From Herbidospora daliensis (GTDB lineage Bacteria; Actinomycetota; Actinomycetes; Streptosporangiales; Streptosporangiaceae): a stretch of 64,000 nucleotides of DNA. Numbering within the stretch: position 1 is the stretch's first letter; every line of letters starts with the position of its first letter. Location: the NCBI RefSeq assembly GCF_001570585.1, contig NZ_BBXF01000005.1:372001-436000 (forward strand). Direction: 5' to 3'. A program made the position numbers and the translations under genes. Below the pieces are notes generated by a model. That model ran no database searches. It had not been told where the DNA came from and saw nothing but the letters and a program-made list of their open reading frames with translations. Below, one piece after another: positions 43,068 to 50,056 of the stretch.

Positions 43068-43946
43068 ATGGACCGTAGGAAGTCGGTGCTGCGGCGGATC
43101 ACCTCCGCCGGAGCCGCCGTCCTCGCCCTGGCATTCCTCGGCGTGCCGCCCGCCACCGCCGCGGTCGCGCTGCCGAGCCCGAAGATGCTGACGGCGTACC
43201 TCGACCTGGAATGCTTCAAGACCAACTCCTACCAGCCGCCGCCCACCACGCTCATGCTGCGGCACATCAACCCGGTGCTCGCCAACCTGCCCGCCGAGAT
43301 CGTCACGCTCGGCCCGCGTGACCAGTTGTGCGTCCCGGTCGCCAAGAACGACCAGCAGCCGCCGCCGCCCGCGCTCGACTTCATCAGGTTCATCGACCTG
43401 GCCTGTTACCGGATCTCCGGCAGCAACGTGGGCATCGGACTGGTGCTCGGCCACCTCAACCCGCTGTTCCAGAACTTCCCGCCCACCCAGGTCTCGATGG
43501 GCGGCCCGCAGCAACTCTGCGTGCCGGTGATCAAGAACAACGTGGTCCCGCCGGCCGACGTGCTGGCACTCGTCCGGCACATCGACCTGAAGTGCTACGG
43601 CGTCTTCCCCAACACCCCGATGGGTGCGCAGATCAGCCTGCGCCAGCTCAACCCCGTGCTGGTCCCGCAGATCCCGGACCACCCGGTCAGAATCGGCCCC
43701 GCCCGGCAACTCTGCGTTCCCGTACAGAAGGCCGGCGACGTCATCCCCAACCAGATCCTCGGCATCATCCGCTGGATCGACCTGGAGAAGTTCGACCTCG
43801 ACGTCGCCGCCACACTTCAGGTCTCGCTGACCCTGCGGCACATCAACCCCGTCCTGGCCGGGCTCCCGCAGGAGCAGGCCGTTCTGACCGGCTCCGGCCA
43901 GCTGGCCCTGCCAGTCGCCAAGAACGGTGCCCTACCGCCGGGCTGA
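43068..43946 (+). CDS. Secreted protein with four internal repeats
   Basis: 292 aa; ATG with GGAG eight bases upstream. A signal peptide (~1-35) ends PPATAAVA. Four repeats of ~60 residues follow, each of the form h-DLxCY...LxLxHLNPVL...hxhGPxxQLCVPVxKN...PP. Repeats 1-3 each have two Cys (LECF or similar, and LCVP); repeat 4 has lost both (LEKF, LALP), which suggests a disulfide within each unit. The pattern recalls secreted Cys-repeat domains of the DUF7450 kind, but I cannot confirm this. No enzyme motif. Its function is unknown. Confidence 0.75.
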   Translation: MDRRKSVLRRITSAGAAVLALAFLGVPPATAAVALPSPKMLTAYLDLECFKTNSYQPPPTTLMLRHINPVLANLPAEIVTLGPRDQLCVPVAKNDQQPPPPALDFIRFIDLACYRISGSNVGIGLVLGHLNPLFQNFPPTQVSMGGPQQLCVPVIKNNVVPPADVLALVRHIDLKCYGVFPNTPMGAQISLRQLNPVLVPQIPDHPVRIGPARQLCVPVQKAGDVIPNQILGIIRWIDLEKFDLDVAATLQVSLTLRHINPVLAGLPQEQAVLTGSGQLALPVAKNGALPPG

Positions 43947-43961
43947 CCCCATGCGGAAACG

Positions 43962-43991
43962 CGGAGCACTTCTTTTCACGGAAGGGCTCCG
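43962..43991. terminator. Terminator-like hairpin after the four-repeat gene
   Basis: 11-base arms (CGGAGCACTTC / GAAGGGCTCCG) with one mismatch and an 8-base loop TTTTCACG, 15 bases after the stop. Confidence 0.6.
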
Positions 43992-44281
43992 TCGTTTCGC
44001 GAATCTTCGCCTTCGGCGGCGGAGAGCATCTGCTTCCCCGCGACCGTGAGGTGATCCTCGAAGGGCCGCGCTACGGTGTTCGACATCCGCCGCCAGCTCG
44101 CTCCCCCGCGCCTGCGGCAGCGTCGCGACCCCGCCGATCCCGCGTGACGTCAACTCTGAACTGCGGCGGCGAACACTTTCGCCTTCCCGCGACGAGGGTC
44201 GAGAGGCCGCGAAACGGTCGACGACGACACCTGCTCACATCCGACGAGCCGGACTCCTCGGAACCCGGCCCGCCGTGGCGG
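43992..44281. other. Intergenic sequence without a recognisable gene
   Basis: I find no gene with start site and codon pattern here. Two stretches (near 44012-44045 and 44161-44195) resemble each other loosely, both with CGGCGGCG followed by CTTCCC(C)GCGAC, perhaps decayed copies of a short element. Confidence 0.35.
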
Positions 44282-44584
44282 TCAGTGCTCGTCCCAGTGA
44301 CCCTCGTGGCTGGCGTGGCGGTGGCCGTCGTGTACGTAGTCGGTGTGGCCGTCATGCGGAACGGCGACGTGGCCGCAGTCGGAGCCGTGCTGGTGATCGT
44401 GGTTCTCGTGGACCGTGTGGCCGGCCACGGTGCATTCGTCGAAGTGGTCGCCGTGCGGGCGATGCATGTGAGTGTCGTGGACGTAGTCGACGTGGCCGTC
44501 GTGCGGGAGCGCGACGTGACCGCAGCCGTCTCCGTGCGTGTGCGGGTGGTCGGTGTGCGTCGGATGCTCTGCCGTGGTGGACAT
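44282..44584 (-). CDS. Histidine-rich metal-binding protein
   Basis: 100 aa from the ATG at 44584, with AGGGGAAG upstream; a GTG three codons earlier is too close to that site. About a quarter of the residues are His. Two similar halves are visible: CGHVALPHDGHVDYVHD and CGHVAVPHDGHTDYVHDGH, each with Cys-Gly-His and His-Asp-Gly-His groups. No signal peptide, so it probably acts in the cytoplasm as a zinc, nickel or cobalt store or chaperone. It follows the ArsR gene in the same direction, with a 16-bp palindrome between them, and lies beside a metal-type ABC importer. Metal binding is clear from composition; which metal is inference. Confidence 0.75.
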   Translation of the reverse strand: MSTTAEHPTHTDHPHTHGDGCGHVALPHDGHVDYVHDTHMHRPHGDHFDECTVAGHTVHENHDHQHGSDCGHVAVPHDGHTDYVHDGHRHASHEGHWDEH

Positions 44585-44642
44585 GTCAGCCACTTCCCCT
44601 ATGCCATGACGAGTTGATCTATCCCTTCGACGGTATTACAGC

Positions 44643-44658
44643 GTTGCCATATGGCAAC
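44643..44658. promoter_or_regulatory. Perfect 16-bp palindrome before the His-rich protein gene
   Basis: GTTGCCATATGGCAAC is a perfect palindrome, 58 bases upstream of the His-rich gene start and downstream of the ArsR gene. It is a likely operator for the neighbouring ArsR-type metal sensor or another repressor. Confidence 0.5.
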
Positions 44659-44707
44659 TTATGCATGTTGGCGTGTTCGAAGATTTGTGCCGACCGGCCG
44701 GCGCCGA

Positions 44708-45022
44708 TCACGCTTCGGCGACGTGCCGGATCGCGTCCAGAACGATGTGGGCCACGTGCTCGTCGACCAGGGAGTATTCGACCTCGCGGGCCATCCGGTG
44801 GGCGGCGACGATGCGGGCGCCGCGCAACACCCGCAGATGCTGGGAGACCAGCGGCTGGCTGACTCCCAACGCGTCGACGAGTTCGTGGACGCGCCGGTCT
44901 CCCGCCGACAGTTCGCGGACGATTCCCAGACGGATGGGCGAAGCGAGGGATCGCAGTAGTTCACTGGCCTTGCCGAGCGCCTGGGCGGATCCGTCGTCAT
45001 CCGGAACCTGATTCACATGCAT
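44708..45022 (-). CDS. ArsR/SmtB-family metal-sensing repressor
   Basis: 104 aa. The winged helix spans ~18-95: LLRSLASPIRLGIVRELSAGDRRVHELVDALGVSQPLVSQHLRVLRGARIVAAHRMAREVEYSL. The C-terminal helix contains DEHVAHIVLDAIRH, an Asp/His-x2/His-rich alpha-5 pattern (D..H..H...D) seen in zinc- or nickel/cobalt-sensing SmtB/NmtR proteins. It lacks the alpha-3 Cys pair of arsenic sensors. It precedes the His-rich gene and follows the metal-type ABC genes. It should repress when metal is absent and release on metal binding; the metal is not certain. Confidence 0.85.
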   Translation of the reverse strand: MHVNQVPDDDGSAQALGKASELLRSLASPIRLGIVRELSAGDRRVHELVDALGVSQPLVSQHLRVLRGARIVAAHRMAREVEYSLVDEHVAHIVLDAIRHVAEA

Positions 45023-45033
45023 AAATTAGCATA

Positions 45034-45049
45034 TGAGAATGAGCTGGGC
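45034..45049. promoter_or_regulatory. Possible weak Zur-like half-site before the ArsR gene
   Basis: TGAGAATGAG resembles the half TGAAAATGAT found in the stronger box at 50024-50044. It lies just upstream of the ArsR start. Low confidence. Confidence 0.25.
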
Positions 45050-45125
45050 TCATCCCCGCCATTTCGAGAGATGAACCAGTTCGCGGTAGATCAGAGTCAC
45101 TGCGCGGCTCCGTTCGCCCTGGGGG

Positions 45126-45731
45126 TCACCGCAAGGTCTCCACCGCGACCTGCTCGTCGCAGACCCGGTCGAGCAGGGCCGGCTCGTGGCTGATGACCAC
45201 CATGCCCAGGCCCCGTTCCCGGACGATCGCCAGCAGCCGATGCCAGATCGTCGCCTGGGTGATCGCGTCGAACATGGCCGTCATCTCGTCGGCGACGAGG
45301 TACCGGGTGGCGGGGTGGAGCGCTCGCGCGATGCAGAAGCGCTGGAGTTCGCCGCCCGACAGTTCGCCGGGTCGGCGGTCTAGCCATCCGGGTTCGATCC
45401 CGAGCTGGTCGAGGGTCTCCTGCGGCACCGCGTGCGACTCGCGGAGCACCGCGCGCATCCGCCACGTGCGGTTGACCGCGTGTTCCGGGTGCTGGTGGAT
45501 GAGCTGCACCGGACGGAACCCGCGCAGGGGCAGCGGCGCACCGTCGACCGTGATCACGCCTGACCTTGGCCGGAGGTCACCGGCCAGCAGCGCGCCGAAC
45601 GTCGACTTGCCGGCGCCGCTCGGGCCGGTGACGCCGACCACGGAGCCGGCGTCCACCCGGAACTCGGCGTCGCGGAACAGCGGCGCTCCACCGGGGTAGC
45701 CGAAGCCGAGGGCGTCCACTACGAGTGTCAT
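45126..45731 (-). CDS. Nickel/peptide-type ABC transporter ATPase 2 (NikE/OppF position)
   Basis: 201 aa from the ATG at 45731, overlapping the stop of the preceding ATPase gene (ATGA). Walker A is TGPSGAGKST, the Q-loop is LIHQHPEHAVNR (typical of OppF/NikE), the signature LSGGELQRFCIARAL, and Walker B YLVADEMTAMFD with Met where Pro is usual. The switch His is in VVISHEPALL. It is short, ending soon after the ATPase core without the C-terminal oligopeptide domain. It is the last gene of the five-gene importer operon and pairs with ATPase 1. Confidence 0.85.
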   Translation of the reverse strand: MTLVVDALGFGYPGGAPLFRDAEFRVDAGSVVGVTGPSGAGKSTFGALLAGDLRPRSGVITVDGAPLPLRGFRPVQLIHQHPEHAVNRTWRMRAVLRESHAVPQETLDQLGIEPGWLDRRPGELSGGELQRFCIARALHPATRYLVADEMTAMFDAITQATIWHRLLAIVRERGLGMVVISHEPALLDRVCDEQVAVETLR

Positions 45732-46522
45732 TCGGTGCCTCCTGGCGAGAACCGGTTCTGGGGCAACGCGCGCCACAGGTCGCGGGCGAAGGGGTGGCGC
45801 AGCCGTTCCCCGTCGCCGGTGAAGGCGTCGGCGGCCTCCACGGTCACCAGGTGGCCCTGGTTCATGACCGCCACCCGCCGGGCCACCGAGACGGCCGCGT
45901 TGATGTCGTGGGTGATGAGCAGCACGGCCACTCCCTCGGCCGCGAGTTCGCGCAGATGGCCGAGCACCTCGGCCACGGCTTCGGCGTGCAGGCCCGGCGT
46001 GGGCTCGTCGGCGATGAGCAGCCGGACGGTGTCCCGGACGCCGGTCGCGAACAGCACCCGTCTGAGCATCCCGCCGGAGAGCTGGTGCGGATGAAGTCCG
46101 GCCACCTGGTCCGGGAGGTCGTAGCGGGCGAACAGGCGGCGGCGCTCGTGCTCCGCGACCGCCGGATCGAGGCCGATCCGCACCTGGGCGCCGACCGGCA
46201 TCAGCGGATCGAGGCTGGTCACCGACTGCGGGATGTAGGAGATCTCCCGGCCGAGCAGGCGCTCGCGCCGGGCCGGGCTCAGGCGCGAGCCCCGGAACAC
46301 GATGTCGCCGCCGGTCCGCGCGTTGTGCGGCAGGATGCCCAGGATGGCCTGGGCGAGCAGGGTCTTGCCCGACCCGCTCGCGCCGAGGACCGCCAGGATC
46401 TCCCCTTCGGCGACCTCCAGGTCCAGGCCCGTGATGCCGGTGACCGTCCGGGTGCGCAGCCCTCTGGCGTACTGGACGAAACTGACGTCGAGGCCGGAGA
46501 TGCTCAGGATCGGTTCGCTCAT
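45728..46522 (-). CDS. Nickel/peptide-type ABC transporter ATPase 1 (NikD/OppD position)
   Basis: 264 aa, ATG at 46522, seven bases after the second permease. Walker A GASGSGKTL, Q-loop YIPQSVTSLDPLMPVG, signature LSGGMLRRVLFATG, Walker B LLIADEPTPGLH, switch His in LITHDI. The C-terminal tail with HPFARDLWRALPQNRF is typical of OppD/NikD proteins. It drives uptake with ATPase 2 through the two permeases. Confidence 0.88.
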   Translation of the reverse strand: MSEPILSISGLDVSFVQYARGLRTRTVTGITGLDLEVAEGEILAVLGASGSGKTLLAQAILGILPHNARTGGDIVFRGSRLSPARRERLLGREISYIPQSVTSLDPLMPVGAQVRIGLDPAVAEHERRRLFARYDLPDQVAGLHPHQLSGGMLRRVLFATGVRDTVRLLIADEPTPGLHAEAVAEVLGHLRELAAEGVAVLLITHDINAAVSVARRVAVMNQGHLVTVEAADAFTGDGERLRHPFARDLWRALPQNRFSPGGTE

Positions 46523-46529
46523 GTGGGCC

Positions 46530-47369
46530 TCATGCGTGTGCCGTGGCGGGATCGAGGACGGTCCGGATGCGGTCGCCCAGGCGGGCGACGGCGAGCACGA
46601 CCAGCAGGAGCGTGACGCCGGGGAAGACCGCGAGCCACCACATCCCGCTGGAGATGTGCGGCATGCCCTCCGACAGCAGGATGCCGATCGCCGGGGTCTG
46701 CGGGGAGAACCCGAATCCGAGGAACGTGAGCGCCGCCTCGTGCAGGATCACGTGCGGGAACATCAGGACGAACCCCACCAGGAGCTGCGGCAGGATCAGC
46801 GGCGTCACCTGCCGCCAGGCGATGAACAGCGGAGATCTCCCGAGCCCGCGCGACACGAGCAGGAACTCCGCGCCCCTGATCTGCCGTACGTCGGCTCTGA
46901 CCAGCAGCGCCAGCGACATCCAGTGGGTGAGGGCGATGCCCAGGACGATGCCGGGGACGCCGCCGCCGACCACGAAGGCCAGCAGGATCATGAAGATGAG
47001 GTGCGGGATGCCGATGGCCAGGTCGATGATCCAGGAGATCAGGCCGTCCACCCATCTGCCGAAGAGCGCGGCGCAGACGCCCAGCACCGCCGAGATCACC
47101 GTGCCGACGGCGGCGGTGAGCACGCCGATGGCCAGCGAGAGCCCGAGCCCGTGCACCGTTCTGGTGAACATGTCCCGGCCGAGGTGATCGGTCCCGAACA
47201 GGTGCCGGAGGCCGGGCGGCGACGACGGAGGACCGGCGTTCGGCCGGATCTGGGCCGGGTCCAGGAGAAGCCCGCCCGCGACGACGCAGGCGACCACGAC
47301 GACCACCACGGCGAGCGAGACCAGCAGGTCCCGTCGTCCGCGCGGCCGGCGAGCGGCGGACACGGTCAT
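46530..47369 (-). CDS. Nickel/peptide-type ABC transporter permease 2 (NikC position)
   Basis: 279 aa, ATG overlapping the end of permease 1. One N-terminal helix, then the DppC/NikC landmark HLFGTDHLGRDMFTRTVHGLGLSL, a five-helix core, and the EAA loop near EFLLVSRGLGRSPLFIAWRQVTPLILPQ. It ends DRIRTVLDPATAHA. It forms the transmembrane channel with permease 1. Confidence 0.88.
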   Translation of the reverse strand: MTVSAARRPRGRRDLLVSLAVVVVVVACVVAGGLLLDPAQIRPNAGPPSSPPGLRHLFGTDHLGRDMFTRTVHGLGLSLAIGVLTAAVGTVISAVLGVCAALFGRWVDGLISWIIDLAIGIPHLIFMILLAFVVGGGVPGIVLGIALTHWMSLALLVRADVRQIRGAEFLLVSRGLGRSPLFIAWRQVTPLILPQLLVGFVLMFPHVILHEAALTFLGFGFSPQTPAIGILLSEGMPHISSGMWWLAVFPGVTLLLVVLAVARLGDRIRTVLDPATAHA

Positions 47370-48319
47370 GTCCGGCTCCTGACCCGCGGGTCGAGCGCGG
47401 CGTTGACGACGTCGGCGATCGTGTTCCCGGCGAAGACGAACACCGCGCTGATCAGCACGATGCCGAGAAGCAGCGGAACGTCGCCGCCGAGCGCGGCCTC
47501 GGTCAGGGTCGAGCCGAGACCCGGATAGGAGAACACCGTCTCGGCCAGCACCGAACCTCCGAAGAGCTCTGAGAAGTACGCGAACTGAAGGGTCACCGCC
47601 GGCGCCGCGGAGTTGCGGAAGCCGTGGTTGCGCAGGATCTGGCCGGGACTCTCGCCCCTGGCGCGGGCGAAGGCGACGTAGTCGCTGTTCAGGACGTCGG
47701 TCATCTTCTCCCGCGTGTGCATCGCGATGTTCGCGACCCCGACCGCCGACAACGTCAGCGCCGGCAGCACGAAGTGGTGGACACGCGCGGTGAAGCCGAC
47801 CTCGTCCGACGGGACTCCGTACGGCCCGGCCAGCCCCACCGGGAACCAGCCGAGCCAGACGGAGAACACGACCAGGAAGACGATGCCGAGCCAGAACGTG
47901 GGGGTCGCCGAGAGCGTGTAGCTGTACCACGAGACCACCCGGTCCACGAACCGCCCGCGACGGGTGGCGGCGACCACTCCCAGCGCGTAGCCGAGCACCC
48001 CCGACGACAACCAGGCCACGCCCATGAGCGCCAGCGAGGCGCCGAAGCGGGTGGCGATGACGTCGCTCACGGGCACCTTGTAGAGCGTCGAGACGCCGAG
48101 GTCCCCCTGGAGGATCGAACCGGCCCAGGCCAGATACTGCTCGACGGGCGAGCGGTCGAGGCCCCAGTGTTCCCGGAGCCTCGTGTACTGCTCGTCGGTG
48201 AGACCTACGTCCGCGCCGACGTAGGCCTGGATCGGGTCGATCGGCGAGGCGTGGACGAGGGTGAAGGCCAGCGCCGAGACCCCCGCCAGCAGGGTCGCCA
48301 GCCGGAGCAGGCGGAGCAC
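47366..48319 (-). CDS. Nickel/peptide-type ABC transporter permease 1 (NikB position)
   Basis: 317 aa from a GTG two bases after the binding-protein stop. The DppB/NikB pattern is clear: an N-terminal helix, an external region with YVGADVGLTDEQYTRLREHWGLDRSPVEQYLAWAGSILQGDLGVS, five further helices and the EAA loop DYVAFARARGESPGQILRNHGFRN. It ends ALDPRVRSRT. Confidence 0.85.
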   Translation of the reverse strand: MLRLLRLATLLAGVSALAFTLVHASPIDPIQAYVGADVGLTDEQYTRLREHWGLDRSPVEQYLAWAGSILQGDLGVSTLYKVPVSDVIATRFGASLALMGVAWLSSGVLGYALGVVAATRRGRFVDRVVSWYSYTLSATPTFWLGIVFLVVFSVWLGWFPVGLAGPYGVPSDEVGFTARVHHFVLPALTLSAVGVANIAMHTREKMTDVLNSDYVAFARARGESPGQILRNHGFRNSAAPAVTLQFAYFSELFGGSVLAETVFSYPGLGSTLTEAALGGDVPLLLGIVLISAVFVFAGNTIADVVNAALDPRVRSRT

Positions 48320-48321
48320 GG

Positions 48322-49974
48322 TCAGTTCGCCCAGTGCCACTGGACGAGGGTGTTGAACAGCGCCCACTCGTGTCCGTGGCCCTGGATCGGCTGGTCGCCG
48401 AGGTCCAGCCCGGCACGCACGAAGTAGAGGTGGTCGAGCCGGACCAGCCAGATGATCGGGGCGTCGCCGTCCTCCCCCGCGAACCCGGTCTGGCCGTCCC
48501 ACTGGGCCCGCTTCCAGAACGTGTTCGCCTCGTCCTGGGTGGTCGCCGACAGCGCCTGGTCGAGGTAGCCGTCGACCGTGGTGTTGGTGTACTGCGGCAT
48601 GTTGTTGTAGCCGGTGTCGATGACCTTCGAGGAGTACATCTCGTAGAGCTGGTGCGGGTGGTGGCGCCCGCCGCCCCAGGTCACGGCGTTGGCCTTGCCG
48701 TCGAGGTAGATGCCGTCCCAGGTGCTGCCCTTGGTGGTGATCGCGATGCCGAGCGCCCGCGCCTGTTCGGCCACCGTCAGCGCGAGGTCGCTGCGGAGCC
48801 GGTCGTCCGACGGGTAGAGCAGGGTGAACGCGGCGGCGCGCCCGTCCTTCTCGACGGTGCCGTCGCCGTCGGCGTCGCTCCATCCGGCGTCGGCGAGCAC
48901 ACGCTTGGCGTCCTCGGTCCGGCCGTCCGCGAACGCGACCTGGTCGTTGAACCAGGGAAGGCCGTCGACGAGGCTGTAGGCGGGCCGGCCGTGGCCCTGG
49001 AGCACGATCTGGACGATCTCCTCACGGTCGAGGCCGATGTTCAGCGCCTTCCTGATCGCCGGGTCGGCCGTCACGTCGTCGCCGACCGAGACCTCGTTGG
49101 TCCGGATCTTGCCCTTGCCGCCGGACGGCAGCGTGGGCAGCGTCAACGCCCGGGAGTCGACGGTCTCGAAACTTCGCAGGTCCATGCCGTCGATGTGCTG
49201 CCCGGCGGACGCGGGCGGGGCGTACACGATGTCGACGGTCCCGGCGCGGGCGGCGGCCAGGGCCGCGTCCTCGCCCAGGAAGAGGAAGGTGAGCTTGGTG
49301 AACTCCGGCTTCTGGCCGTACCAGTACGGGTTGGCCTCCAGGATGAGCTGCTGGCCCGTCTGGTAGTCGGCGACGACGTAGGGGCCGGAGCCGATCGGGT
49401 CGGCGGAGTACTCAGTGCCGTAGTGCTTCGCGGGCAGGATCGGGATGTCCGAGAGCTGGCTGACGAAGGTCGACCGGGGCTCCTTCAGGTGGAAGTCGAC
49501 GCGGGAGTCGTCGCGGGCCTCCATCCGGTCGAGGAAGCTCAGGTCGAAGCGGGTGCCGTCCTTCTTCAGCGTGTCGTAGGTGAAGATCACGTCCTGCGTG
49601 GTGACCGGCTCGCCGTTGGACCAGCGGGCGTCGTCGCGAAGGGTGAAGCTCCAGGTCAAGGCGTCGTCGCTGACGGAGTACGCCGCGGCGAGGTCGCCCA
49701 CGAAGTCGACGTTCGCGTCGACGGCCAGCAGGGAGCTGTGGATCAGCCGGATCTGCGCGGGCCGGGAACCCCAGCCCTTCAGCGGATCGAATTCGCCGCC
49801 GGACACGTCGCCGACCGCGACGACGAGTTCGGCGCTCCGGCTTCGAGCCTGATCCCCGGACTGACCCCGCCAGGTCACCACACCGGCGACGACCGCGACG
49901 ACCGCGACGACGGCCACGGCGACCGGCCAGGCACGGCGGGGCTTCTTGGGGGAGGTTTCGTCATCGTGAGGCAA
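48322..49974 (-). CDS. Nickel/peptide-type ABC transporter substrate-binding protein (SBP_bac_5)
   Basis: 550 aa from a probable TTG (49974), with AGAGG upstream; the longer frame to 50106 runs through the regulatory box and is unlikely. The N-terminus is basic (KKPRRAW), then a hydrophobic helix, with no lipobox Cys, so it is probably membrane-anchored by an uncleaved or Sec/Tat-type signal. The SBP_bac_5 fold has EFDPLKGWG, SFTLRDDARWSNGEPVTTQDVIFTYD, GSGPYVVADYQTGQQLILEANPYWYG and RKALNIGLDREEI. His-rich patches (GGGRHHPHQLY, GHGHEW) may coordinate a metal complex. A Zur-like box lies just upstream. The ligand is likely a metal chelate, but peptide cannot be excluded. Confidence 0.8.
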   Translation of the reverse strand: MPHDDETSPKKPRRAWPVAVAVVAVVAVVAGVVTWRGQSGDQARSRSAELVVAVGDVSGGEFDPLKGWGSRPAQIRLIHSSLLAVDANVDFVGDLAAAYSVSDDALTWSFTLRDDARWSNGEPVTTQDVIFTYDTLKKDGTRFDLSFLDRMEARDDSRVDFHLKEPRSTFVSQLSDIPILPAKHYGTEYSADPIGSGPYVVADYQTGQQLILEANPYWYGQKPEFTKLTFLFLGEDAALAAARAGTVDIVYAPPASAGQHIDGMDLRSFETVDSRALTLPTLPSGGKGKIRTNEVSVGDDVTADPAIRKALNIGLDREEIVQIVLQGHGRPAYSLVDGLPWFNDQVAFADGRTEDAKRVLADAGWSDADGDGTVEKDGRAAAFTLLYPSDDRLRSDLALTVAEQARALGIAITTKGSTWDGIYLDGKANAVTWGGGRHHPHQLYEMYSSKVIDTGYNNMPQYTNTTVDGYLDQALSATTQDEANTFWKRAQWDGQTGFAGEDGDAPIIWLVRLDHLYFVRAGLDLGDQPIQGHGHEWALFNTLVQWHWAN

Positions 49975-50023
49975 GGGGGGACCTCTGTTCCTGAACGTTC
50001 TGGAAGGGGTGTACGCGAGAATA

Positions 50024-50044
50024 GTAACGGTAATCATTTTCAAT
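50024..50044. promoter_or_regulatory. Zur-like box upstream of the nickel/peptide-type importer
   Basis: The plus-strand sequence GGTAATCATTTTCA (50029-50042) is the core; on the other strand it reads TGAAAATGATTACC. The right half matches the remembered actinobacterial Zur consensus TGAAAATCATTTTCA fully and the left half partly. It lies ~50 bases upstream of the binding-protein start, in a short AT-rich island. Zinc-dependent repression of the importer is the suggested role. Confidence 0.5.
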
Positions 50045-50056
50045 TCTCGCGTGACC

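Noticed and set aside
44275-44617. Plus-strand open frames opposite the His-rich gene
   Set aside because: They are shadows of the His-rich gene: regular Val/Asp patterns arise from the complement of His codons.
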